Shown: positions 1 to 11,578 of the stretch, piece after piece
Layout: every line of letters begins with the position of its first letter
Numbering within the stretch: position 1 is the first letter of the stretch
NCBI RefSeq assembly: GCF_000972845.2
Contig: NC_040012.1
Coordinates: forward strand, 9,465,552 to 9,529,551
DNA: 64,000 bases
From: Larimichthys crocea
Taxonomy: Eukaryota; Chordata; Actinopteri; Sciaenidae
Reading direction: 5' to 3'
Made by a program: the position numbers and the translations under genes
Notes under the pieces: generated by a model
What the model was told of the DNA's origin: nothing
The model's input: the letters and a program-made list of their open reading frames with translations, nothing else
Databases searched by the model: none

Positions 1-10
1 CAAAACAGAA

Positions 11-112
11 ACAACTGGTCCAGGGTGTACCCCACCTCTTGCCCAATGCCAGTTGGGATCAGCTTCAGCCCCTCGTGACCCTGATATGGATAAGCGGCTA
101 TGGAAAATGGAT
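11..112 (+). repeat. 3' segment of a tRNA-headed teleost interspersed element
   Basis: The stretch contains 'ccagggtgtaccccacctc', 'gccagttgggatcagctt' and 'ggataagcggctatgg' in that order. I know this order as the 3' portion of a very common teleost element whose 5' portion carries tRNA-like promoter boxes. The window edge or earlier decay removes the 5' part. Fragments of the same family are called at 5061-5180 (5' part) and 48248-48325 (minus strand). Family recognition is from memory. Confidence 0.7.
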
Positions 113-1289
113 ATTTGTGGAATATCTATACTGTATGTTTTTTTGTTAATGATCAGCCAAGACACCTACCAACATCTCTGTGTAATATTATCTGACATCT
201 CACAGGCTGTAGCGCAGACATTTTCTATTAACTCGCCAATTTGATTGCCGATAGACGAGGGATTCAAACCAACAACCTCACCTCCTTGCTTGTTTTGTTT
301 TCGTTTATTCTTTGTTATATATATTTTTTTCTGACAACCTGTCAATAGATATGAATCAATGTATCACTGTCTGGTGCCAGCGGGTGTCCAAAATAACAAC
401 AGATGGCAGACATGCATACCTTCTTCTTCAAAGCCGGATGACCAGTGGGAACAGCATGAGCCTGACTGGGTTCTGCCCAACACTGATTCACTATTACATT
501 AGTCATATCAGTGGACTGAAAGAATGGCAAGGAGGTTTTAAAAAATTGTGTTTTTTTTTTTCATGAAACAAATAACTGGAGCAGTTTACACTGTTGTGTG
601 TCCGTGTAAGAGACAGAGCTCACAATTTGGACAGAGAAGATCTGCTTGTGCTTCTTCACACTGTCAGAAAACCAAAAAATTTGCATGTTGTTCCCTGGAG
701 TTTTTATTTGAAGTCAATGTTGGGGTTAAGGTAAGAATTAACTTTTTTAGTTGTCAGAAAGAAACTCTACCCAGAGCTTTTAAATAATTGCGTTGTTATC
801 CGCAAGTCAGACCATGAAGAAAGGGAGTGGATAGAATAACAAGGTCTGAGATGCTGACAACCGTGGTGGTGACGATGGTGTGGGATAATAGCAGTGAGAG
901 AAGTCATTATCAGCAGCAACATTTAGACTTTGCATCATTTAAAACTGTTTTTCCTCACATGCAGGAAACAAGGATTTGTCGGGTTATTGAGTTCCTGCGG
1001 ATGTCTCGTTTTGATTGTGCACGTGTGATATATTTATAGTATAATGCCTTTTTTATGTCCTCTACCATCTCTGTGTGTGCTTATGTCCATGTGTTTCCGT
1101 CTGCACATTGTCCACATGTGTAGGCGTGTTAAGTCCCTGTATATTATTAACAGGAATCCAAGGGAGCAGGTCGATAAAGCCCCTGCCCACCAGTGTCCCC
1201 CTGAAGTCCTACACACCATCTCCCAGCTTTGCCTTCCTATAGTCATCTATGGTAATCACTGGGATCACATCACAGCACATCCTTAATCA
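113..1289. other. Unique sequence, nothing recognised
   Basis: Reading frames here are all under 90 codons and overlap on both strands without any domain I know. A T-run lies at about 549-560. No splice-bounded coding stretch, RNA gene or repeat family was recognised. Confidence 0.5.
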
Positions 1290-1494
1290 TGCTGGGGGCG
1301 GTTCTGGGAAGCCAAGTACGCAGTTAGTGAACCGCTGACCTCTGCGCACTACCGACTTCTTTCATCTCGGAGCGACAGTTTGTACTTTTTCTCCCCCAAA
1401 AGTCGAACTTAGAACACATAATTTACGTCACAACATCACTCAGAGAGTTTCCGAGAACTGGGTGCTGATGAATGTTGATCATAAGACGGTAAGT
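1290..1494 (+). promoter_or_regulatory. CpG-richer patch with GC box, CRE-like site and strong splice donor
   Basis: About eleven CpG dinucleotides fall in roughly 200 bp, clearly denser than in flanking DNA by eye. A GC-box-like 'gggggcgg' lies near 1295, a CRE/ATF-type core 'ttacgtcac' near 1422, and the patch ends in a near-ideal 5' splice site, 'acg|gtaagt', with the cut after 1488. An ATG at 1468 would give seven codons before the donor, in a poor Kozak context. This could be a promoter with a first exon, coding or lncRNA, reading to the right. No TATA box is obvious. It could equally be chance; no downstream partner exon was identified. Confidence 0.25.
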
Positions 1495-1620
1495 TTAAAG
1501 CTTACATAAATCCATTTTTTTTTCTGCCTTTTTATGGTGGTGAAGGGAGAGGTTTTTGTTCCACAATGTGCAGTGGTGGAAAAACATCTAAGTATATAGG
1601 TTTACTCAAGTCATGTACCT

Positions 1621-1948
1621 AAAGGTTCAGTGTGTAAGATTTATGGGGCCAGAATAGTGGAACATTATATACATGACATTATTTTTATTAGTGTATAATC
1701 ATCTGAAAATAAGAATTTATATGTTTTTGTTATACAGACACCATGTCCACCATGTTGAACTACCATATTTCTACAGTAGTCCGGACACAACAAACTATAC
1801 ATTGGCTCTAGATAGTGACTTTTCATTTTTCTAATGTTTCTTGGCCAACATTTTTTCTCCTTCATGCTTGGAACAGGAGGGCAAGTGGAGGCGTTGCAAT
1901 CTGCAACTACACCAGTAGATGTCTCTAAATCCTACACACCGATCCTTT
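1621..1948. mobile_element. MITE with 22-bp terminal inverted repeats, nested
   Basis: The left end 'aaaggttcagtgtgtaagat' and the right end (reverse complement 'aaaggatcggtgtgtaggat') agree at 19 of 22 positions, computed over 1621-1642 and 1927-1948. The interior ('ctacagtagtccggacacaa', 'ttggctctagatagtgact', 'caatctgcaactacaccag') matches a 300-400 bp teleost MITE that I recognise from memory. The ends abut T/TA dinucleotides, compatible with a TA or TTAA target. The 120 bp after it continue the 'cagtggtgga' element, so it inserted into that element. Confidence 0.75.
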
Positions 1949-2062
1949 AAGAGGGAAATATTGCAATTTTTACTCCCCTACCTTTAGTTGAAGCCCGAGT
2001 TACTAGTTACTTTTAATATTACGATTTTACATTAAGAAAAAATACCAAGTTTATGAAATAAA

Positions 2063-2271
2063 CCAGTGGTTACCAAAGTGTAACAAAAACAGTCTATTTG
2101 AAGCTCTTTGTCAGATGAGTAGACAGCAGTTCAGTCAAAGAAAGATTTCATTTTCATTTAAATAAATCTCTAAGACCAAAAGAAATTAAAAAAAAATCCA
2201 GTATATCTCACAACCCCACAGGTTTATCTTGTGACCCTTTGGATGGATCCTCACCTGTTGGGAACCACTGG
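2063..2271. mobile_element. Short inverted-repeat element with 'ccagtggtt' ends, nested
   Basis: The left terminus 'ccagtggttaccaaa' (2063-2077) mirrors the right terminus 'ttgggaaccactgg' (2258-2271) with one mismatch over 14 positions. The interior contains 'ttatcttgtgaccctttgga' before the right end, typical of a known fish repeat of this class. The candidate 8-bp target-site flanks agree at only 5 of 8 positions, so the insertion is old. It sits inside the 1571-2448 element. Confidence 0.6.
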
Positions 2272-2448
2272 ACTGAACTAAAATTAGCAACCAGCAGTAA
2301 AACACTGCTTAGACACTGATGTGTCAGAGTTAACGTAATAATGTCATGCATAATTATATACCCTGTCAGTCAAGTACTTTTAATATTTTATTTTTGTTGA
2401 TAATACTTCTGTACTTATGTATTTCACGCTGTAAATCTTCCACCACTG

Positions 2449-5060
2449 TCTGTCTGTTCATATTTGTTGGTGCACCTGAAGAAATATTGACTAGTGGAGT
2501 CTTTCCCCTGAGACAAACATCTGTGCTGATGTACAAATCCCTTTAAGCTTCAGTGAGCTCGGTTGACATGTGGTCACTCAAACTCCTCTCCTCCACTTAA
2601 GCCAGTGAGCTTGAAATATCTGACTCTTTCATCATGAAAAGTTTAAATTTGATTTCCAATAAATAAATAAAAAAAAGTGACGACAAAATAATCAAGTCAA
2701 ATATTGTGTTGACTCATTATCTGCTGCACGTACGCAATACAATCAGCACGAAACTGCCAGCAAGAAAATGTGAAATGAAGGTGATTGCAACCAATAGCAG
2801 CGCCGAGCTGGTGATGTATGCAAAATAGAGAGATAGAAGATAATGAAAGATTAATGAGTAAATCTCTGCCCATGAATATTTGAGGAGGGGAAGTCTGTTT
2901 AATACATGATCATCCTGTGAAAGGCTTCCTGTACATACCACTGCCTCATTCACCGATTCAGAGAGGATGCTTATTAGATTTTCAGGCGGATGGCATTTTC
3001 ATTGCCCTACTCTCCAATGAGTCTCTTTCATAAATCATTTTATATCACTTTATATTTGGGTTTTGTTCCTTGATGTGATATATAAAGAGGAAGAAAAAAA
3101 AATTCCCTTTTGAGAGAAACAGGGGATGATAAATGATGTTTCCTGGTGGCATTTCATGGCTTTCTTGCTCACGACAAACACATCATTAATAAAGTCATAC
3201 ATGTTATTCATAATGTGATTGCAAAAGAATCTATTTCAAGCACACATCCTCTTCCTGTGTGTTCGACACACATGTGCACAGACATCATTAGACCGTTTGC
3301 GTCCCAAATTACCTTCACACTATGGATTCCTGAACTTTTAGGGCTACACTTGACATAGCATAACTCTGTAGCTCATAGCTCTAACTGCTTTTGTGACTGA
3401 CGCACGGAGAAGGATCAATGGATTAGTTTCCATGAGATGGGTGCTCTTGGGGGGCCACAGACGTGCCTGCACATGCTAAGAGTGGGATTACGGAGAGGCA
3501 GACAGGAGCTCTCCGGTCCGACGGATGCCTGCCGGCCCATCTCACGGCTCGGGATGGTGACAAATGGAGAACACTGCCAGCAGAGTGCACTCACATCTCC
3601 AACTCAATCACATTGAGTCAACAGAGGAACTCACACTGTCGATCAGGCTCCCCTATTTATGCAAACATGCGTAAACATCAACGCGCACAGTCAGTCACAC
3701 CGTTACTTGCCTACTTTTACATCAAGATTTCATACATGCCTTTATTCCTGGAGTATTACCTTTGCTGTGTGCGTGTGTGTGTGTTCTTTTGTAATCCATT
3801 CAGCTGTGCTGTATTTCTATTATGATGTTAGACTGACAAAAAAATCTCTATGATGGAGGATCAGCCATATCCCTAAGAGCCACAGTCTCTATCAAAGCTA
3901 AGCAGCGCCCAGACTTGGAGAAACATGATTTATGAGAGACACACGTTTTTCATTTTTCTATCACATCCGTCGCCTTGTCAGAATGTTCAGATTATGTAAT
4001 TACCCTGTAATGTACGTAGACATATTTTATCCAAGCTGGTGGTTATATTTGTCTCCGACAAAGCCTTAGGAGGGTGTTTCACCATGAAGGATATTTATAC
4101 TGCAGAAGGGAGCCTTTTTCTTGTTGCCTGTAGAGGGGAAACCCAAAGCTATGAGGATGATTAATGTTTTTAATGAACATATTCCATAAATGTAATACCA
4201 GAGGGGACACAATAGCATTAAACAAAATTTGATCTTCCGCACACAGGCAAACAGAAGATTCAGCACACACATACAGGAATTTATATGCACAAAGTACCCA
4301 CGCGCATACATAAGCACTCATTTACCCTCGCAATTCTCGTCACCCAGACCGCAGTGGCCCCACCACACACTTGTACACTCTCATTTATGATTCCTGTGTT
4401 CACCTTGATGATCAGAGGAGCTGGAAAAGTACAGGTGACAGCAGATGTTGCAGAGAGTCTTTCCCTCTTCTTTGCATGTCATCAAAGACGTGGTCGGGAC
4501 TTCCGATTCCTCTGTCTCCATAGCAGAGTATGAATAATGCAGCAGTGCGGGGTTGCCTGCCTGACAGAATGACTTGATAAAACAGCTGGGGGAGACCGTG
4601 GGAGACGTCACTACAAGAAAAAAGAACCACAGTAGCTAAATATAAGCGCTGCCAAAGTGTGCAATTTTGTAGTGCAGGTAACTATATTAGCTTTGTGTGT
4701 GTTTTTGTGTTGGCACAGTGTTCCCCACCTCTGTGCCAATGCACACACCCGGAGTGATCTGCAGGGTGTGTGTAGCAGTGCCAGAGGCAGGTATGGTGCA
4801 CCACTGGCAGACAATTCAGGAACAAAGATTTTGAGAATGGTTCTCCGTATAACAGGAACAAAGAGGTCCTCAAACCAGCCAATAAGGTGCAGAGAAACTA
4901 TGAAAACATATCACAGCAATTAGAAAAGTTAATTTATTAAACAGATGCATGTATAAAAGCACAGAAATATTTATACCAGCCAAGTTATGTAATACCAACA
5001 ATTAGTTCACAGTATTCATTCTTGGACTATTGATCACACTAATTATATATTATATGTATG
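2449..5060. other. Unique sequence, no gene recognised
   Basis: No repeat family or convincing exon was recognised. The 120-codon frame at 3463-3825 runs into the low-complexity 'gtgtgcgtgtgtgtgtg' near 3770 and has no domain. Frames at 4066-4630 overlap on both strands with no coding signature. Confidence 0.5.
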
Positions 5061-5180
5061 TGGGCGGCACAGTGTTGCAGAGTTAGCACTGCTGCCTCAC
5101 AAAGAAGGTTCCTGGTTTGAACTTCAGAAGTGTGTGGAGTTTGCATGTTTTTGCATGTGTGGGTTCTCTCTCTCTCTGGG
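5061..5180 (+). repeat. 5' segment of the tRNA-headed teleost element
   Basis: It starts 'gggcggcacagtgttgcag', continues 'ttagcactgctgcctcac', then 'ggttcctggtttgaactt', and reaches 'gtgtggagtttgcatgttt'. In the intact family this head carries an A-box-like and a B-box-like motif; here the B-box equivalent 'ggtttgaactt' is degraded. The copy fades into 'tctctctctctctggg'. It is the head of the family whose tail is at 11-112. Confidence 0.7.
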
Positions 5181-8100
5181 TGGATGTGTATGTATGTCAT
5201 ATTTAAAATGGCTGCATCAGGTTGCTTTCTGGCATCTAATATTTAAGAAACTGGTTCAACCAAGAACAGAAACTGAACACCCAGCAGAAAAACACCACAA
5301 CTGAAAAGGGAAAATATCAAGTTGTAATTCTCAAAAACAGATTTCTTGGTAATCTCTCTCTCCTGACCCCCTCGTCCCTATACTTCTCTATCTCTTTCCT
5401 TGCATGTTAGTTTATGAACCTGCAGCCTTGTAACCAAGGCTTCTCATTTATCTACTTGGACTGTACATCAGCTGGACTAAATGAATGATAATAATTCAGC
5501 TTTCTGCTCTCCTGCATCACATACGACATGCATCATGTCCAATGGCTGTATTAAAGCTGCATATTTTCATGTATGGTATAATGACGTTACTCTTGCCAAA
5601 CGGGAGTGACATTTCCCCTGATGGATGCCCTTGTCAGGCTCAGCGCTTCAGGGTGTGATGGTACAACTTGCTGCTAATCACACTTTTTCAAAGGCAAGCT
5701 TGTGAAATGGGTAAAGAGATACTCTTTAAAAGCGAGGAGCAAATTGTACTCACTTAAGTGTGACTTCTTTTCAGTGGCATCACCGTGACGGTCTATTAGT
5801 CACTCTGTTATCAGCAATAGAGACGTGGTAAGGAGCTTTAGACGAGTGAATTGACAGCACCACTGATAACACATGACCTGCAGCTTTGTCAGGGCCGACA
5901 ATGAAAGAGAACTGACTAGAGAGCCATTGTGCATGTGTGGAGTTTACACACGTATTTTGCTCTCAGAGGAATTGGTAGTTGAGTGCCGTATAGAAGCTTA
6001 TAAGGTTATTGGCACGTGTTGAAAATCCACAGTGTAATTTAGTGAAAGCAAACCATGTATAATGATTAAAACAATGTATGCATGCTGCTTGGTCGGTTTT
6101 AATTAGGCAATCAGCTCCATAATCATATAAGAGTCAATGACAAATAAGCCTTCTAAGAAGGTTTTAAAATGCATGTGTTGACTATTTTTGTATCCTGAGC
6201 AATGTGTTTAATCAAGTCTCATTTGTTAAATCAACAAATCAAAATATTTCTTTTGCAGTATTTTAACTGCAAACCCCAAAAATGTCAGATGACACAACCA
6301 CATTTGTAAAGAAATATACATTTTTCTTAACAGGCAAACGTCAAAGCAGGAGCAACAACAGCCAACTGAGGGCGGATACATTGCCCGCTTGCCCAGCTCA
6401 GGTTCTGGCATGACACCATTTAGACTCCCCGTCTGCATCTGATAAAAGCATTATTTTGTGTTTATTCCCTGACAAAATAAAACTGGCAGAATGTTTCTGT
6501 TGAAAAAAAAGTTCTCAATTATCTTTCTAACTCCCAGCTGTGCTTTGTTTGGGCCAGTAATGAACAGTTTGCTTCTTCTTTAGTGTGCTGTGTACTGCAC
6601 AGAGCGAGATTGTGTTGTTTGTATCCATTTGGAAAAACTAAGCCTTTGTGCAAGAAATCACCTCTCACCCCTTCGTCTCTCAAACAAAGTGTTTGATATC
6701 GTGCTAACGATCAGAGAGAGTGAAGAGCACATGAAAAATCAGTCACCTTTTTAAATAACACAAGACATTTGTAATGCATGAGACGAATGTGCTGTGAGAG
6801 TCATTTACTCAAAGGTCAACCTGAGTGTCACAAATCCACATTTCACTGAGCTACCTTGACTGAAATCTCTTCTGCTGGCTTTAATTGGAATCTTGAAGAA
6901 CTTAATGAGATGCGTACAAATATAGCCAGCAGTGAAAATGTCCCTCCCCCATTTAGGTCCATATTTAGAAAGTTAGTTTTACTGGTAAACAACCAGTACA
7001 ACTATCTTTATAATGAATCTGTCATTGACTGCCAAATGCATCAATATTGAATCTGTGGGATTTAGCTGGTGTCTTATTGGTCCATGAATGTTAGGTGAAA
7101 GGGGTCACTGCAACTCAAAACGCTTGGCTAAATTAGGCCTTACCGCACAAAGGTGACCTATACTCCAGCACTATTCGAGTCCTATTACTTATTCAGAGAT
7201 AAGGCTGCTTATAAATAGCAGCACATCACAACATGGCACCCGATTGTCATGGCAGGAACGACTGAAGACAGAGCGCTTGTGAAGTTAAAATAAAAAGTAT
7301 CTTTCGTTGCCATTGTGATTCTAGCTACACAGTTATGCAACTGTATAATGAAGTACAACCTGAAAGACAGACGAGAGTTATTTCTGTTGTTTAGATGTGG
7401 TGAGGATAAATTGCTTTTGAAATAACTCTGATCTTTGAGTTACACGTTTCTATTTATGACAATCCAGAGATTTTATGCAGATAAATATTCATCCGCTGCA
7501 GCACTTGTTTGTTTCTCTTTATAAAGATGGCCATGTATCTATAAGAATAGATACGATGTAGAGGCGTTAGTCTTGCAGAGTTGTCTTGCATTGCCCTCTA
7601 AACGCCTCACTAGGGAAATAAGTAGTGCAAAATCAACCTCTAGATTACTTCAGGGCCCCTTCTAATCTCAAATGGCTCTCCATTAGAATTAAATTCCAGT
7701 ACATGCAGGTTATGTTCATTCATCTATGTGTGTACTCCAGTGTACCAGAGGTATAATAATCATTTAACAGCTAAGACAAACAGTATGATGTTCCTGTACA
7801 ACTGAGTGTTGCACCGAGGCTGAGAGAAAAATAAGTTGACCAGTAAACTTCTACACAGCGGCTACAAGTAATCCCTGACCAACAACAGCATGTTAATATT
7901 TAGGCCATGTTCAGTCCAGTTACAAGAGGAAATACAAGTTATTCCAAGTATTTACTATGAGTAAAGCCAACAAGCAGTGGGTAATGTACACAAGTGGGAT
8001 ACATTAACCTGTTTGTTTTCACATAGGAACAGGGACCCGCTTAAGTCAAGTGGCATTGTAAACACTATTTTGGTTGCATAATCCTCTCTACTTTGCACAA

Positions 8101-9013
8101 CATTTGTATATTCATATTTTATAACATCTTGATCTTGGATCTAGTGAAAAGGCCCCCGGAGTTAAATTTGTTGCAGTTCATTTGACTTGTTCACTGTGCA
8201 CTGAACTCTGCTGAGTGCGTGTGTGCGCTAAAGAGATGAGAGAGGAGAAGGCGAGAGAAACATAAAGAAGACAATCATGAATCCAGCTGTCACATGAGCC
8301 GTTAATGTGTTGTTCTCCTCCTTACATCCGTACATGATGATTCCCATGTTAACTCTCACCTGCAGGCGATCCCCGAGCTTTTCTCTCTATTTCCAAATCC
8401 ATGTCTCACTCTAATGTGCACCACTCATTTTATTACAACCTCTCAATTATTCAGCACTGAATCCATATGTGCATCTGTGTGTATACCTTTTGTTTATGCC
8501 GGTGTGTGAGCAGATGCCATATGTGCATGGTAAACAAGGAATGAAAGAGGCAATGAGAAATCGAATGGTGAGGGTACACACCAGGGTTGTATTTCCGTTC
8601 TTGCTGTGCATTCAGAGTAAAAAAGTAATTCCACTGTTGGACTTATTTTTCCTCATGTATAAGAAACAACTTGGACCTCATCTGGCCCCCCGTGTGCTGA
8701 AACAGAAGCAAGCAAGCTATGAAAGCATGCCTTATATTACAACGCTCTCCTTTTCACCATGAATATGTATCTCGCTCAGGATTTCAAACAAGTGACAGAG
8801 AGCCGGAAATATGAAAAGGGCCACAGCACACTGAGCTGGCAGCATCTTAAAGGTTAGAGAGGAAAGTAATCTGAGAAGGTTGCCAATTTGAATTCCTAAA
8901 CCGGTTAGGAAAGTCGCTGAAGGAAAAGTGAAAAAGTAATGTTTTTACTTCCCTTTTGCCCTTGAGAAAGTTGTTTAGTGTTTAGATGGGCTGACTCTGC
9001 ATTACGGTCAGCA
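5181..9013. other. Unique sequence, no gene recognised
   Basis: This is a long stretch with only short frames (maximum 97 codons at 8469-8762) and no recognisable domain, repeat or RNA. Sequence character is AT-rich and even, without long simple repeats. Confidence 0.45.
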
Positions 9014-9305
9014 GCAGTGGTGGAATAAATATTGAGAAACTTGACTTAGTAGCAGTACCACATTGTAAAAGTACTCAAGTAAAACACACCGACATTCATT
9101 CATTCATTATTCCGAATGACCCTTTATCAGGATGTCACATTACTGTATATCATATTACTGGGTTATAACTAATGCATTAACATGAGCAATGTTTAGTTAT
9201 TTTACATACTGGTGGGTAGGTTTTTCTGTAACAGTCAAAGCAAAGTAACATAACATAAAGTTTATTATTTCGTGTATTAAAGTTCAAATAACTACAAAAT
9301 CATGC
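9014..9305. mobile_element. Left part of a second 'cagtggtgga' element
   Basis: 'cagtggtgga' at 9014-9023 is followed by 'taccacattgtaaaagtac' and, further on, 'taactaatgcattaacatg' and 'ttacatactggtgggtagg'. This is the same family (opposite half) as the host element at 1571-2448. The match stops at about 9305, where a different element begins. A probable right remnant is called at 9850-9916. Confidence 0.65.
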
Positions 9306-9700
9306 TTAAAGCATCATGTTTGTTTTTTTTTACCCTAAAATAACTGGTTGAAAATTGTTTTGATGCTACACTGACGTGTAAACAGGTGAAAGGTATACTA
9401 CCTTTGTGCTCCAGGTACAAAGAAGTGTGTAACATTTTACAGCAGTATGTCACACATTACAAACTATTTCTACTATTCTAACTATTGCTGCAAATGTTGA
9501 CAAGGAGCGGAGCCAGTACTGTGGCAGAACCACAGCTGGACAAGCAAGAAGTGTAATCTGGCTCAGCAGCCTCTATGGACATAATGCCTGAGGTGAAGAG
9601 ACTGAACAGGACATTGATAGAGAAAGAGAAAAGCAGAGAGTGAGCATCAAGCTGCAAGTGCTTGGTGAGAGCTTCATGAAATAAAAGCTGAGCTGGGATT
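9306..9700. mobile_element. MITE of the 'ttaaagca' family, first copy
   Basis: It begins 'ttaaagcatcatgtttg' and contains 'gttttgatgctacactgac', 'gtaaacaggtgaaagg', 'ggagcggagccagtactg' and 'cagcctctatggacata'. The same blocks appear in the same order at 21570-22095 ('attttgatgctgcagcgat', 'gaccaggtgaagggt', 'ggagtggagccagggtt', 'catcctctatggacata'). The right end is not clear; homology fades by about 9700. It interrupts the 'cagtggtgga' element of 9014-9916. Confidence 0.65.
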
Positions 9701-9849
9701 TTTTATTTTTTTTATACTTTTTATTTATTTATTTGAAGACAGAGGACACAAATTGTCAACACATCACTGACCGTCTGCTCTGGCTGAAAACAACTCTATG
9801 AGAATGAACCAAAACAGTGAAGTCACAGTCAGAGAGATAAGCTAAAACT

Positions 9850-9916
9850 CACTGTAGTATTTTAATATTATTTTAAATACAGCATTTGAGCAAATGTACT
9901 TATATACCAACACCAG
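9850..9916. mobile_element. Right remnant of the second 'cagtggtgga' element
   Basis: The 'cagcatttgagcaaatgtac' block and the degraded end 'taccaacaccag' resemble the right end of this family, which normally closes with 'tccaccactg'. The terminus has lost several matching bases, so the boundary is approximate. Confidence 0.4.
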
Positions 9917-11578
9917 AGTTAAAAACACTTCTATTAAATGTAATATTCAATCCTTGTCCATAAATAATGCACAAGCCAACATGGACTTTTAATGTTTATC
10001 TCTACCTTCTGCCATGTCTAAAGAGATCTAAATTGTATTGCAGTCCAGAAAAAGTTGTTTTATGTTGAGATTGAATCAATCTATTTGTTGACACCTGACA
10101 ATTAGCCAAAGGCCACATATTTATTCAATGAGATGATTATTTAAACCATCATGTAAGGACTAAACTGGTACAAGATTCTGCGTAGTGTACGCAGAAACGG
10201 CTGAAACTCTGCACGTTGGTTAGTAGTAAGGTTATTGCAGTCTCAGCAAATGATTCAAATTTTGTAAAGAGACTGTTCAATTACATTTTTGCCCCCACAC
10301 AAATTATGAAACATAAACTATTTTGAATGAATATTGCTGTATTAGGACACTGTAGGCAATGTTTGGTTTCTCAATTGAATCTCCCAGGCACATTTTCATT
10401 GGCGCTTTATTAGTGAATGTGTTTTATTTTCTTAACATATAAAGACTAAAAACACCAAACATATCAAATAAAAGAGTATTTGTTCCATATATCCTGCCTT
10501 TGCGAAGAAATCAAAAGTTTGAGAGCACATCGGGTTGTTAAAATTCCCATTTGATTCGGTATAATTGCAGAGCTACCGTGTTTATGAAACCAGTACAAGA
10601 TCTTTTTAGACGGAGACATGGACACAAACATGCTGCATACAGTACATGCTTGTATCTCACCTTCGAATACAGTACATGCAGCAGATCCCACACAGGAGAC
10701 ATCTGTCCACTATGCTGAATGCATAGCTTTAGTCATATATTTTCAGCAAATGCTTCGTCAATTATTTAGCCACAGCGCTATTTATGGGCAAAATGCGCCT
10801 TCTTCAAATATGCATGACGTGTCTGTAAAGGATTTGTCTCCACGCTTCTCTTTGAGTGGCAGAATCATGTGACAGCATGCCACAATGGGCAAGAAAACAG
10901 AGCTAGTACAAGAAAAGAGTGAGGTCTGTGTGTCAGGGTCTTGGTTTATTTCTGGATGAGGCATCGTGGCTTGCGTGACCCACGCGGTGCACCGTGTGCT
11001 AATGGAGCTAACGCTGCAGAGAAGGTCCTTAATGAAAAGCTGGAGCGAACAGGGAAGTTGAACTGAACACAGGTGACACCGATGCATTATATTTGGAGGT
11101 CCAGCACCGAGTGGGAGGATTATCTGAGAAGATTACAGTATATTCTGAAATGTTGGTATTCTACCCAAGGGATAGCAGAGCCCAGGTGATCGTCTTAGCA
11201 CCTTGAGAAAAATTTCCTATTTTCTCCGACCAAAATGAGATTACTAATAATAAAAGTGATATAAATATGTGATTTTCTATTTGTTTCATCCTCACTGTAG
11301 TCTACTTTACAATCCTTGAAGTTATTACATAAACAGATTTTACTCTACTACAGACTGGTAAGACACAATATGTATTCATCCTATATTTAGCTTATGAAAC
11401 TTTCATATTTTTGCAGCTGCTGGACTGCAGTGGATTGATAAAATGTATTTCCTTGCCTGTCCTTGCCTCATTTCTTTCACTCTCGGGTAGTTTGGATTAC
11501 TTTCTTAAGCTTTTTGAAAGCATGAAGCTATGTTTTTAAAAAATATATCATCACCGTAATGTTGTAAAGAACAAAGGC
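9917..11578. other. Unique sequence with two small symmetric motifs
   Basis: No gene was recognised. A 9-bp-stem, 3-nt-loop perfect hairpin lies at 10176-10196 ('ttctgcgta' and 'tacgcagaa' around 'gtg'). 'atacagtacatgc' occurs at 10637-10649 and again exactly 30 bp on at 10667-10679; the pair is bracketed by 'tgctgcat' and its reverse complement 'atgcagca'. Both could be chance. Confidence 0.4.

Larger units (their letters stand above)
1571..2448. mobile_element. MITE-like DNA element with 'cagtggtgga' termini, interrupted by two others
   Basis: It begins with 'cagtggtgga' (1571-1580) and ends with the exact reverse complement 'tccaccactg' (2439-2448). The remaining body ('tttactcaagtcatgtacct', then 'caagtacttttaatatttt' and 'gataatacttctgtactt') matches what I remember of an abundant fish family rich in 'aagtactt' motifs. 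The termini fit the hAT-type pattern. The 8-bp flanks do not match, so any target-site duplication has decayed. Two other inverted-repeat elements lie inside it (1621-1948 and 2063-2271), so it is the oldest of the three. No transposase coding is present. Confidence 0.7.

Noticed and set aside
241..300. B-box-like 'ggtttgaatccc' on the minus strand, suggesting a tRNA gene or SINE
   Set aside because: No A-box at the right distance, no acceptor stem or cloverleaf, and no tail or target duplication.
3463..3825. 120-codon plus-strand frame
   Set aside because: No domain; runs into a GT-rich low-complexity segment.
10176..10196. Perfect 9-bp stem, 3-nt loop hairpin
   Set aside because: Too small to stand out in 64 kb and no associated T-run, promoter or conservation evidence; noted only in the interval entry.
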